NCBI GenBank assembly: GCA_943737045.1
Contig: CALSFV010000476.1
Coordinates: 41,753-105,752, forward strand
Origin: Parapristionchus giblindavisi
Lineage: Eukaryota > Nematoda > Chromadorea > Rhabditida > Diplogasteridae
DNA: 64,000 bases
Reading direction: 5' to 3'
Below, in pieces: positions 25,820-37,926 of the stretch (positions within the stretch are counted from its first letter, which is position 1; each line of letters opens with the position of its first letter). The notes beneath the pieces are model-generated. The model saw nothing but the letters and a program-made list of their open reading frames with translations, was not told the DNA's origin and ran no database searches. Both the position numbers and the translations under genes were made by a program.

Positions 25820-26992
25820 TGTTGATTTGAGAAGATGAGGTTAGAGTATAGACAAAAGGGATGAGTGAAGAGATAAAAATGACTAGAAAGAGGGGAAAAG
25901 ATCAAAGATCAATCTTCTTCTATCTGTCTCGCTTTGATGTACCTCCTGATCGGATGAGGTACTCGCTGCAATAAGAAATAAGATTAAGATTATGAGAGAT
26001 CAAAGATCAAAAGGGGTGGAGTCACAATGGATAGGAGAAAGAACGGAAATTCAAATGGATGAAAATAGGAGAGATGAAGAAGAAAGTGGATTGAATGATG
26101 ATGAGAAGATAAGGAATAGGAATGGTTTAGATGATCTACCAATATTAGAATGAAATAAATGAATATATATGAATGAGTAAGATGATCATGTACCATATTA
26201 AAGAGAAGAATTGAAAGAATACAAAAGACATAATGATTCATGAATAAAAGCAAAAAAGAGCAACGAAATAGAGTAGAGATGACATAAAATCAATCGATAA
26301 TGAATGAATAATCGATGAGTCTGATATGAATGATGATAGAAGACCAAATAGATAGGAGGTCTCTACTCTTCCCCATTGACTTCATCTATGAGAACACCAC
26401 CACAAATATACATTGAAGGAGTAGAGATTGGAGAGATTGAGAGAGAAACAGAAGGAGAGATAGAATAGAGAATAAGAGAGAGATTGAAGCTTGTGCCATC
26501 GAGGTCTCTCTATCCACTATGTGATTAGCCCTGAGGGTTAGTTGATGAGAGGGAGAGAGAGAAGGACACCCCATGGGGCAGACGGACACCGAGAGAGAGA
26601 GAGAGAGAGAGGAGGGGGAGAGAGAGAGAGAGAACACAATTATGAGAGAGACAAATCCAAGGAATAGATTATGAGAAAGGGAAGAGGAAGAGTATGGTCC
26701 AGTGAAGGGAGACTAAGAGAGAGAATGGATAGATGAAGAACGATATAAGAGTTCAATGAGCGAAAGAGAAGAAGATAGATATAGATAGATATAGAACATA
26801 TGGTTAGAGATTATACAATGGCATACTAAATCCAATGAGGGGAGGAGTCAGGATGGGGGACTTACACAATGAATACTCGAATATGATCAAGATATGACTA
26901 TCTATCTCTATCTATAGCAAGTCTTTGTCTCTATCTTCATCTCTCACATAGGATAGTGAACATTTCTCTTCTCACTAATAACACTGACCACT
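25820..26992. other. Upstream region of pod-1, purine-rich
   Basis: On the plus strand this is strongly GA-rich, with copies of AAAGATC in tandem near 25898-25915 and 26001-26013 and a (GA)n tract at 26590-26635. AG-rich plus strand means a CT-rich transcribed strand for pod-1. Frames across it code only Ser/Leu runs and are not called. Confidence 0.5.
26590..26635. repeat. (GA)n microsatellite
   Basis: GAGAGA runs interrupted once by GGAGGGGG. Simple repeat within the purine-rich upstream region of pod-1. Confidence 0.95.
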
Positions 26993-28878
26993 AGCGTGGT
27001 GGGAACGAATCACGGATGATTTCCCCCCTGGCCCTTCTATCTCGGTTGTCCGAAGAGAGACTCTATACAGCCTCTCTCTCGCACGGGAGAGTGATCAACG
27101 GGCCAATGAGTTGGAATGAGAGTGCGAATTTCGGGCCAATTTCGGGCCGGACCGATTTTCTGGACTCTTAGTAATCGTACTGATATGATTAAAATATCAT
27201 TGGATTTAGGTTTTTGAGATCTTTTAGGCTATAGTAGAAACAAGTTAATTATGAATATTTGAAATTTCGTTTTTTTTTTCATAGTGAAATGACTAATTCG
27301 TGCGGAAAGACTAGTGTAAGTTGAAAATTCATTTATTATTATTAGCATCATTATTATTATGACATCGGGAATAACAATAAAAAAGGGGAAAAGCGATACA
27401 ACGGGCCAATACAATGAAACATCGGATGGTTAATATATTATTAGGTTGTAGCACAAGTTCCTTTGAATTTTGAGGCGCACATTCAAGTTAAATGTGGAGT
27501 CGCACGAATATTTTGGTGAACAAACTGTGAAGACAGAAAGATAGCGAAAGTTATTCTGCATAACATACATATATTATTTTGTGCAAATTCAGTTTATTGA
27601 TCGCTTAATTATGTAGGCAAAGGCGCGAAATTTTGAAAATAGGAAAGTTCGGCAATAGGTTTCGAACCCGCGATATTAATAAAAACTAGAGAGTGCTTTT
27701 ACCAGTACGCCAAGGGATAGATGAATGGCCATGCTAATTTCTCACTTTTCTCTTTCATAGCCGATATGTTACGCAGTTGCATAGACATTCTAGGGCCTCC
27801 ATCTTTAAATTATCTTTGTTTATCGACCACACTGGGGATGGATATATTTGCTGTTGTAGTCAATGGTTCCCTGTTATATTCCAGCCACACCGTGGCACAC
27901 TACTTTTGGTAGGACGTGGGTTATTGTGCAAATTGTGATGCCAACCACGTTTCGACATCTTCTTTGTTCTTATAATTTTTATTTAATAAAGTAAGTGGGA
28001 GGCCTGAACTAAAGGCACAATCCGAAAGAGTAAGGACCTGAGAGTAAGGAGGGGCAGGAGGTGCCCGATTATATCAGTGACCTCAACTATTCGCATGCGA
28101 TACAATGGTTCCTTTCGCACTTCTTTCAACATAGAGTCTATACATTATCTGATGTTTTCATGTTTAGTGTTTGGTTCTAACTTCTATCCTTTTCAAATTC
28201 ACTGGCTAATGCACACTGTTATTCCGTGTTGAGAGTCATAAATACCGACAGGTCTCAAAGGGATAAGAGGAGGCCGACAATAAAGGACACCGCTAATTTA
28301 CAATGTTCGAAGCATGATACAAGAGTAGCTCATTTACAATCGTATTGACATATTGTTTGATTAGGTAAATTCAATTACAGACAAATAGTGACGAACAATA
28401 ACAATGTAACAAATATTTCAGTATAATGAAAATCTTGAAATTTGAAAAAAATAAAAAATCACATATTGTATACAAACGACCCTTCTTTCGATAGCCCATG
28501 AAGTGCTCGTTTGAATTATGCACTTCTTTCCACATATTGTTCAAGGATACTCGCAAAAATCCTTCCAAAACATGCAAAAATGGTACATTTTAGCCCTAAT
28601 TCCGCCTATTAAAACTTTGCTTTAAATTTGATTTTTCACTTTTTAAAGGCATATTCTAGATGTTTTCTCTTTGCTGATTCCAAATCTGCTTTCAGTTTTT
28701 CAATCCGACTATTACCAGCTGAGAAAATCGCCCCGGCCCGAAATCTGTCCGAAAAATTCCGATTCGTCCGAGGGAGAGAGGTCATAAATGCCACTGGGAA
28801 CGGTTGTCCGCTATGAGTCGTTGTATGCCCGGCCTCTCTCCCCTATACGATTCACCCGTGATTCGTTCCCACCACCCT
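26993..28878. mobile_element. Transposon-like unit with 10-bp direct repeats
   Basis: The left end AGCGTGGTGGGAACGAATCA and the reverse complement of the right end AGGGTGGTGGGAACGAATCA match over about 27 bases. Immediately outside, ACTGACCACT occurs in direct orientation at 26983-26992 and 28879-28888, as for a target duplication. A 9-11-base duplication is typical of Mutator-like elements; the family is inferred. The 1.9 kb interior has no transposase; it contains a copy of the tRNA-like repeat (27474-27725) and AT-rich filler. Confidence 0.78.
27474..27725 (-). repeat. tRNA-like interspersed repeat, reverse copy
   Basis: Read on the minus strand it begins with a tRNA-like segment (TGGCGTACTGG, a near-consensus polymerase III box A, and GGTTCGAAACC, a perfect box B, about 40 bases apart) and continues into a body that matches 62636-62888 (ATTCTGC, GTCTTCACAGTTTGTTCAC, TATTCGTG). 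No acceptor stem can be folded, so it is not a working tRNA gene. Confidence 0.75.
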
Positions 28879-29690
28879 ACTGACCACTCTCTATCTCTCA
28901 TCCCCCGTCCATCCTATCCACTCACTCTCGTTCACTCTTACACAATACTATTAGTTATCTCCAAAACGATATCCATCTATCTCCTCTCACAGCTGAGATA
29001 TTGTTGAGATGAAACATAGATGAGAGTGGTCAACACTCACATCTATACTACTTTGATCACATATCTACTCTATATACACAGTAGTTTACGTCCACAAAAT
29101 GGACAACATATATAGTTTACATAATTAATTTATAGATGTGATCCACCGTATCCTCTGATACTTCATCTCCCATCTTCTTCTTCTTCTTCTTCTTCTTCAA
29201 CATTAGTCATAGTTGGTCACCCATCATCGGATAGGGACTAATCATCTCAATGACAAGAGTAGAAGGAGTAGAGGGAGAAGAGGATAGTAGACAGGCGTAC
29301 TAATGACTCCATTACTCCCTCTTTAGTCTCTTTCTTCTCTTTCATCAAGTTCATCTACTATCCATTAGATAGAAGACAACTCATCTCATCCATCCATACT
29401 TCATATACCAACAACTGATCATACACTTGTCATCTGAGTAAATGGAAACGAGTAAAAGATAGGGGCAACAATCCAATAATAATGACGAATGATATGTCTT
29501 TGTAGTTTAGAAATACAAAACAGGCATCAATAATTCGTAGAAATGATAAAAGCCTCATAACATAATCATACGCTTGACTTATTCGTTACAAAACAGAATG
29601 CATAGGAAGAGAGGAAGAAGAAAGTAGTCACTGTTCACGCCTCTCTATACCATAACACTCTTTTTACTTCGATAGCTTTTTAAACTACAA
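28879..29690. other. Intergenic, nothing recognised
   Basis: Low-complexity CT- and GA-rich DNA including (CTT)n at about 29172-29199. No conserved frame. Confidence 0.5.
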
Positions 29691-29724
29691 TCTTCACGGG
29701 TGTGTTACTTAACGCCCAACATGC

Positions 29725-29850
29725 ATTTTGCCCAACACGCGGTTTGCCCAACTCGCGGTTTGCCCATATTAAGCGACGTGCCACCAATTGCCCAACTCAC
29801 GCTTTGCCCAACTAGCAATTTGCCCAGCTCGCGCTTTGCCCAACACGCAG
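29725..29850 (-). repeat. Left terminal array of GGGCAA units
   Basis: About eight copies of TTGCCCAACNCGCGNTT, imperfect in spacing, with one interruption (about 29768-29787). It is the inverse of the array at 30597-30775. Translations of these arrays (repeating Cys-Pro-Thr) are artefacts. Confidence 0.9.
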
Positions 29851-30596
29851 ATCAAGGTTCAGAAAAAAAATTTCTGAAAAAAATGATACAAACTTCGGAA
29901 CTCTGAAATTAAATAAAAAGTTGAATATGCTCCAGGCGATGTTGGCAACAAGTTTGCGAACTGGGTGAAATTTTGCATAGGTATAGCTGAACTATTTTTA
30001 GATCTTTTTCGATCTAAATCCAAAAATGCTGGTGTGCCAGAAAATTGGATTTCAAAATTTGGTGAAACATCTTGAAAAAACAGGGCTGCAAAGACCGAAC
30101 CACTGTCCAGACCGTTCTCGGAAACTATTGAAATAATTAGCCTTCTATCACGAAGGGATCCATAAACTGCCATGTAGATGGCAGAAGGTCATCGATGGTA
30201 ATTTCTAAAATCTACCATGTTCAAATACCATGGTTTAGGAAAAATATTCCATATTCGTTATTTATTTTGTTTAAAAGCTACTCGATTTTAAAACGGGTCC
30301 ACTATTTAAGATTTCAATGTAAACTTCAATAGACATTCAACCCACCACCTGGTCATTGTCAATTCAAAAATATTTTGTTCATTTAATCACGCCGTACCTT
30401 TATTAATATGTAATCTGCTATGAAATCTCTCATGAACTATCACATTTCAAGTTTATATTTTTTGTTTCAAAATAAACTTGTTCCAAATATCGCCTGGAGC
30501 ATTTTCAGAACAATAACAACTTGTTTATTGTCGGAAAATTTTATCTGAAAATTCTGATTTTCTGAAAATATTTTTTCCGAAAAATTCTATCCTGCT

Positions 30597-30775
30597 TGTT
30601 GGGCAATGCGCGAGTTGGGCAAAAGGCGAGCTGGGCAAATTGAAAGTTGGGCAACCCGAGAGTTGGGCAAACCGCGAGTTGGGCAAAGCGCGAGTTGGGC
30701 AAAGCGCATGTTGGGCATTTGGTGTCTCGCCAGGGAGTCGGGCAAACTGCATGATGGGCAAATAAATAGTTGGGC
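30597..30775 (+). repeat. Right terminal array of GGGCAA units
   Basis: About ten copies of GAGTTGGGCAAANCGC in tandem, the last ones spaced by unrelated bases. It forms, with the left array, an inverted terminal structure. Confidence 0.9.
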
Positions 30776-30800
30776 ATATATACATACGTCTCTTCACGGG

Positions 30801-31513
30801 ACAGTCTTGATTGAGACCATAGTTCATTATTCTATTCTCGGTCTCTTTTCATGTGACTTCATTTGTGATTCTCTGAACCACCTCTTTTGCATATCTGATT
30901 GATAGTCATGTCTTCAAGGGGGGAGTAGAGTAGATAGAGATAGAAGAGATGAAGGAGAGGAGGCAGATGAGTTCATCAAATCTTTCCACTTGGCATACAC
31001 AATGAAGTGTTTGGAAGAGGGTGACTGACTTCTAGTAGATGAACAACGAAGGAGAAGTAGAAGAGGAGGGCCGTTGATGCAATTACTCACTCCTTCTTTC
31101 TCATACTCTCATCTTCCATCTCTCATTCACTCCTTCTGGACTTTCATTTCGTCCACTCCTCATTCATCAATTTTTTCTCCATCTCAGACCATCTATCAGA
31201 TATAATAGCTACCGTATCCCTCTCATTTCCATGCGAGACTCGATCACACCTGATCAGCACAACCGAGGCCAGATAAAATTTTTTTAAAAAATTCGTGCCC
31301 CGCGCTTCAAAAATTGTTTATTCATTTTCCGCGTCATTTTACCCTTGTTTGATAACAAAACAACCAAAACCAGCGTTCTCCTGATCCTAAACGAGGACCA
31401 ACGGAGCATCTCTCACGTGAGCTCTCGTTGTCAGGTATGGACTCGGTGATTAAGTGTGAAGTGGATTGAATGTGAGGACATTGTCGTCATTGAATCATCA
31501 TCAATCCTTATAC
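30801..31513. other. Upstream region of the LRR gene
   Basis: No frame recognised. A TCACGTGA-containing segment (TCTCACGTGAGCTC) lies at about 31411-31424, and a possible acceptor GTTGTCAG ends at about 31434, which may begin the 5' untranslated exon or receive a spliced leader. Confidence 0.4.
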
Positions 31514-34500
31514 ATGTTCTTCTATCATCTTCTTATTCTTCTCTTAATATCTCTTCTTATCTCATCAACTCCTTCATGTCCATCACAATGTATATGTGAA
31601 GGAAGTGATGTCGTCTGCTCGTAAGTCCATCATTAATATAAACTTAAAGATACTTAACCAACTACTAGTTACATCTAAGTTTAGGTTAAGGCTTCCTAAG
31701 ACTCGTTATAGGTCACTAAAATAAGTAGGAAACAACTATCAGTCTGTGCAATCTCATACTTCTCTTTTTTCTCATTATAAGGGCAAATGACCAAGAAACA
31801 GCCACAAAAAAAATAGATTAAGCGCTATCTGATCAAGTGATGCACTTCGAATGAGATATCGCTAAATAAAACTTCAGAAACGGATAATTAAAAAATAATT
31901 TGAGATGTGATTCGGTTATTTCTTCTCATCTTCGTCTAAATTCATTCGGTTCTCTCTTCATTTCATCTCTCACCATTCATTCATGTACTACTGTAACTAT
32001 ATCCAATGGTTCATTTACTGGAGTAGCATTTGCTAATCGATTAGCCATCGTTGGTATTCCAAATCTCATCATTCAACCATACTCATTTAGAGATCTTCTT
32101 CAGGTAAATCATAGTCAATAGTAAAATAAAATACTTAATAGTAAAAATAACATAGCCTGTACAAAATGTGAACAAAACGTCAAAACATTCTTCAAGCGTA
32201 CACAAAATACGGGACATCAAGAGGAAATACAATCGCCTCCGACACTTTCTCTGTATACTCATTCAATATCCGTTATCTTTCAAGGCTCCCAAGATATTCC
32301 TGATTGACAATTGTTCCATATCTTCATTCGAATCTCATTCATTCACAGGTCTAGCACATCTCGATCATATTTGGGTGAGTCTACAGTAATCAGAACCCCT
32401 ACAGTAATCTAATATAGATAAGAGATTCTTCAATCGGTTCGATTCATTCTAATGCATTCTCTCATCTATCAAATGTTCGATATTTGTATATCCATCAAGT
32501 CAATATTGGTACCATTCATAGACATGCATTCAGTAAGTCATTACTACAATAAATATACTTAATCAAATAATCAATAAATACAGATGGAATGTTCCGAGTT
32601 GAACACATTTTCCTACGAAGTTCCATTAAGGTAAGAATCTACAGGATAAAGCGAAAATAGTTATTAAAACATTCAGATCGAATCATCTCATAATTCAATA
32701 TTCGGTGATTCGTCGATAGGTGAAATCATATTCGATGATGTTGAAGGAACCTTCAGGTAATATCTACCGTAATCTATCGTTAACCATAGTTTATTAAATA
32801 CAGTAATCGATTTCTCAATGGAAATGATGCAAATAATGTAGAGGTGATATCATCGAAATTCACGATAACAAGTAGAGGAAGACCAGTCAAAGAAGTAAGA
32901 AAGTGGATGGAAACAAAAGATCAAAGATCAATTTTTGAAGGTTCTAAAGTGCGTTAAAACAGGCACAGAGATTCGCATTCTCAATAGTACAATTGATAAT
33001 CTAGAACCAGCAGCATTATCATTCAAGAGAATTACTGTAAGTGATAAAGAGATAGATGAAAGGAAGATAATGAATAATTAAGATCGAGAACAGTATAATA
33101 AAACGCCTTCGATCAGGACATGGGTACAGTAGTCCATGTGATCCTACCATGAATCAACTATCGATTATTCAATCTACAGTAATAACGATACCGTAATTCA
33201 GTCAAAGTCACAAATCAATCAATATTGCAGATAGAAACTATTGGTCCAACAACATTTGCAAATGTCGATTGGAACAGAATCGAAATAAACAAATCACGAA
33301 TTAACGAGATACAACCAGAGACGTTCTCAAAGGGAAATGTAAGTAATCAATCAATAATTGCATATCGAAATGTTTCTTTTTGGCCTATTACTGTTGCATG
33401 ACCTAAAGAATAGTCATCAGGATAGAAACAGTAATGAATAATAGAATGTTTCCTCTGAGACAGACAGATAATAATCAAGTAGACAAATATTAGACAAGTA
33501 GAAAGAGAACAATGATAGATTGAATGGCAATATGATGAAAGAGCAAAAAGTAGACGACTCTCCGAGAGTTTCATTCATCCCTAGTGTCAACCAACACTCC
33601 CCCCCCCTCTCTCCCTCTATCAAACTGTAAACCATCCTCTCTATCTCTACTCTTCTTTAACCCCATCAAGCATCCACACTTGGTGTCACACTAAACGGAA
33701 ACTATCTGGAACATCTTAGAAGGAAAGTTGGAAGACTAGAAATAGGAATGAGAACTAAGGAGGGATAGAATGGGCAAAGTGACAGGAACAGTGAACACTT
33801 TCATATGAATGATGGAGGGAGGGAGGGAGAGATTCATTGAATAGGGCAAATAGGGGTACGAATGAACGGAAGCTGTGAAGAAGAAGAAAAGGAAATAAAG
33901 ATGAATGAGTCATTTCATAGATGGAGAAGAGGAAATGAGAGATAGGAGGGGAATGATGTTGAGTGTATTATAATATTATGATGAGAGACAAGGAAACAAT
34001 CAACATCTGATAAATATTGATTGATAGTAATATCATTATCACATCAATATATTATATGCCATTATAATGTAAAAGGTACCATATCATGGCTTGTTATCTG
34101 TATTGAAAGTCAATGATAGAGGAATCATGTTATGAACAAATATCCGTACTACTTCACACCCCGTAACTATCATAGATAACAATATCATTCCCCATGGTGA
34201 GCCTACCACAGCTTACTACCCCATGGTACATAGTCATGAGATTCAATCCAACAATAATATCCATTGTCTATTACTCATAGTCAGTACATGACTACAGCTT
34301 ATTCACAGCCTCTTCATCTACACCTTCTTATTGTTCATACAACAATACAATACATCCATCCATTATCATCTATAGTCTATACCTCTTTCATTATATTTTA
34401 TGAGGCTCCAACAACCCCTCCAGCCAGTTATAGCAGACACATGTATACAAGAGATATACGAGCATATTCAATCCAATGACTAGTTCAACCTATCCCTCTA

Positions 34501-37162
34501 TTGAACCAATACTCCCACAATCTCATAGACTAATCAATCAATATTCACAGATATCAACATTCATACTATACAAGACTACAGTAGGAATGATTGGAGAAAG
34601 AGCATTCAATCGATCCATGATAAGACATTTCATTATTGATGATACACAGGTGAGTGACGATCATAAATGGGCAACCTTTGTCGTTGGAAACGAAAATCTG
34701 GTGGCGACGCAACAATTTCATGTTTCATTCAATTTTGGCTAAATCATTGTGGTTTTTTGGAGCGAATTTTTCCTGGATCGGCTGAGTCGGGAGCTAAAAC
34801 CGGGTGGGTTCTTGCCGCTAGCGGCAATGCTACCCATGTATGGTGACGATATAAGAGGATTCATTTAATAGAAAGCTGATAAATCAATAAGAGTCAATAA
34901 TCAAATAAATAATCAACAAGCAAGAATATAATCTCGACCAATAGAAAGGGCAATATGAGAAATGAATGAGTATGTATGAATAATGATTAGAGATGGAGGA
35001 ACTATAGAGGGAGAACGATGGAAGGAGAGGGAGAGACGGAGAGAGAAAGGGATAGTGGTAGAACACCCCTACCGGGGGTCATTTCATCTGTAGAAGTGGC
35101 TGTCTGTTCACTCATCTCATTCTCCCATGGATCAAGGAAGGAAGAGATAGAGTTCATCAAGGTCAAATATGACCCCCACCATCCCTTCTCGATGAGAACG
35201 GAGAGGAAGGAGGGAGGAGAAATATAAAAACATTGAATTACAAGTGGGAATAAAAATGAGAGAGTGAATAGACTAACCAACTCTTTCTATTTCCATATAC
35301 ATTCAAACCTCCTTCTCTCTGTTTCTCTCACAACACATCCAATTATCGTTCCCTTTCCTACCTCAAAAACCATTTACCCAAACTCTTCTCACTCTACTGG
35401 TTTGAACACATATAAAAGAAACTGGAACCCCGTCTAGTAACAGTGATTAGAGAAGAATAGTACACTCATACTTTCCTATGAGGTATATCATAGTGATAAC
35501 GAGGTTACAAGTAATCAATCGATAAAGTACAACTGATAAATCAATAATGACAGATATCTACAATAGCTCCTCGAGGATTCTCTGATGGTCGAATTGATAT
35601 GATAAGTGTACACGATAGTGTGATACAAGAAGTACTCAAGGAGGCATTCTCTTCTATTCAATCTAAAAGATTTACTATAGATAAGAGTAGAATGGAAATG
35701 ATAGGAAAGAATGTATTCAGAGATGCAAAGGTATGATAAACAGTATGAATATAATATAAGAGAATGAATGAATGAATATGAAATGGATATAATAGGTGAT
35801 GATATAGTGAGAGGAAGGGTGTGGAGAAGATAAGAAAGAATCTTTCCTTTCTTAGTGATAAAAAGAGACTGATGGATGGATGAATCATCTTAGAGAATGA
35901 AACTGTTTCCGATTGAATGACTCATTCAATAGAAACAAGTAATCATTTGATTAAACATCCAATGAAATACTAAATAAGGACAAAATAACATAATTATGTT
36001 ATAGTCTGAAATGGAGGTATTACAGATAGATTCAATGTTGATAGAGTCTTCATATCTTGGTCTAGATGGACGTCATCTTTTTCATTTCTTCAATCCAAAC
36101 AAGTTATCCATCGAGAGAACTTCATTCAATTGTAACATCACTGATTGTCCATTCAATAATCTACTGTTGACACGTAGCAAAGACCAACTTGTCAGTTCAT
36201 TCTACATTCTAGTCTAATCAATCAATACTTATCCATTATAGGATTGGTATTTCTCATCTAATTCGTGTGAGCAACCTGAGAGTAGTGTTTGTAAGGGAAC
36301 AACGGCTACAAAAAGGGAAGGAGGAGCAATATGTAGCGTTAAATGGAGGATAATAGAATGTGCATGTGAAGGTATCAATGATTTATCAATAAGTAACATA
36401 AGTACTAATCGCATTCAGTACTAGGTGGTATCACAACTACTCCATCATCAGAAGGAGAGGACATATCAGTCATGATAATGGGAAATTGCCCTCATATCAA
36501 TGTGAATATGTCTAGAGATAGTTCTATTGATGCACTCTATCTCTTTCGAACACCATATCTAAATATTGAATCACTACCATCTAATCTCAGTACACTCCAT
36601 ATCTATCACTCCACAGTAACAATTAGGTTGGTCATTAACAATAATAATAAACAGTCAGATTCTATAATTTAGAAAACGTGCCTTACAAGATGCATCATCA
36701 CGTCTCTACTACATAGCCAATTCAGATCTCACATTAGAAAGTCGATCAATAAGTGGAGTTACTCTACAGAATATGATTATTGATCGAGTGAATCTGACAA
36801 GTATTCATAGTGATAGTCTTCAAGACACTAACATACAACATCTACAAATAATGGAGTCGCGAGCGAAGAGATTTGGACCATTACTGTCAAATGCCAAGGA
36901 AGCAGAACTCAAACGGAGTATTCTATCGGAAATAGAGAATCTATCCTCATCTGGAACACTCTCTATAGCCAATAACACACAACTTTGTGGATGTTGCGAA
37001 AGTCCACAAATGGAAAGTTTACCTTCTTACTGCGTACCAAGAGACCAACGGAAGATGATGTGTCATACACATTTCAAGAGCTACCAATGTCAAGATGACG
37101 GATCAATAGCATACAGTCTACAGGGCGCATTAATTGTTATTGTTGCTTTCGTTATCTGGTAA
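31514..37162 (+). CDS. Secreted leucine-rich-repeat protein, 730 aa
   Basis: Not recognised as a named gene. 15 exons join in frame: 31514-31620, 31905-32103, 32285-32374, 32418-32532, 32584-32630, 32677-32756, 32804-32894, 32971-33036, 33231-33338, 34551-34649, 35554-35730, 36005-36190, 36242-36371, 36419-36626, 36673-37162. Residues 1-20 are a signal peptide, followed by an LRRNT-type cysteine cluster CPSQCICEGSDVVCS. The body shows degenerate LRR spacing (ISNGSFTGVAFANRL, SHSFTGLAHLDHIW, SNAFSHLSNVRYLYI, PETFSKGN). The C-terminal region has cysteines (QLCGCCESP; MMCHTHFKSYQCQ) like an LRR cap and ends in a hydrophobic stretch SLQGALIVIVAFVIW with no cytoplasmic tail, suggesting a GPI signal or a membrane anchor. 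It probably acts at the cell surface in adhesion or recognition. The 1.2 kb gap at 33339-34550 may hide another exon. Confidence 0.78.
33339..34550. other. Long intron of the LRR gene
   Basis: Purine-rich and simple-sequence DNA without a convincing exon. Polypyrimidine-rich frames on the other strand code only Ser/Leu runs. Confidence 0.45.
34650..35553. other. LRR gene intron with old repeat
   Basis: At about 34668-34745 a segment, read on the minus strand, matches 18025-18121 (TAGCCAAAATT then CAAAGGTTGCCCA), a decayed interspersed repeat also present at the window's left end. The rest is GA-rich filler. Confidence 0.5.
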
Positions 37163-37926
37163 AGTATGAAGTTACATCGAATAATGTATATGATAAATAA
37201 AGTTGTTACATAGGGACAGACTACACGTTCATTCGCGGCTAAAATCAAATAAAGAGAAAAAAACAGAAAATAAATGTTTAAAACAAAAAGTTTAATTCAA
37301 ATAATGCCCTTCTGCAACCGGAAAATAGAATAGAATGTACCGCCGAAATTACGGTCACACATTCCTTTCTTATTGTGTTCTAACTTTTCAAAACTACAGT
37401 ATTCCATAATGCATCGGTACATTTTCGCGACGGGCTTGACTCGTAAAATATCGTTACATTTTCCTTACGTCTACGTAAATTTTGATGTGTTGTTTTCTCA
37501 GTGGGAACCGTACCCCTATTGTCAATCGGGGGAACAACATTTCGAGATTTCAACAGAGAAACGAGAGAGTATCCAGATGAGAGAGCGCAGACGACGAAGG
37601 TACACGAAAAATGACACAATACCGTATTTTTACCAAGTTAACAATACTAGCTGACCCTGTATAGGAGAAACTTTGTATGGTTAGATAGTAATATATGCAC
37701 CAACCAACAAGGCAATTACTTAGGTCTCTCGATCTATTATCCATCTGCATCTAAATCAAATTGCCGCTGCTTTATTGCATCCATTATGTTTTAAGCATGC
37801 TTTTATTCTCACGAACGTACAACTCTGTGACACAAGTTAATGTTCACACCACTCACTACTTCTAGTTCATGCTGATTATACAACTTTCCTTCTTCTTGGA
37901 AGAATAAATATACTTGTCCTCATGTG
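37163..37926. other. Intergenic, nothing recognised
   Basis: An AATAAA at about 37196-37201 (GATAAATAAAG) may serve as the poly(A) signal of the LRR gene, 35 bases after its stop. No further gene seen before the receptor start. Confidence 0.5.

Larger units (their letters stand above)
29701..30790. mobile_element. Transposon-like unit ended by tandem repeats
   Basis: TCTTCACGGG is present in direct orientation at 29691-29700 and 30791-30800, flanking a 1090-base unit. The left end (29725-29850) is an array of TTGCCCAACNCGCG units with a period of about 15-18; the right end (30597-30775) is the same array inverted (GTTGGGCAAANCGCGA). A further inverted pair, ATGCTCCAGGCGAT and ATCGCCTGGAGCAT, lies at about 29926 and 30488. 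No transposase. The 10-base duplication and repeat-built ends suggest a non-autonomous Mutator-like or fold-back element; this class is inferred. Confidence 0.75.

Noticed and set aside
27655..27720. tRNA gene on the minus strand
   Set aside because: Boxes A and B are present, but the acceptor and T stems do not pair, and the segment belongs to an interspersed repeat with a non-tRNA body.
29725..30775. CRISPR-like array
   Set aside because: The spaced repeats are short, vary in length, form two opposed arrays and lie in a eukaryotic genome; spacers are not unique sequences of constant length.
30525..30902. Cys-Pro-Thr repeat proteins over the GGGCAA array
   Set aside because: Repeat-derived frames on both strands with no start context or domain.
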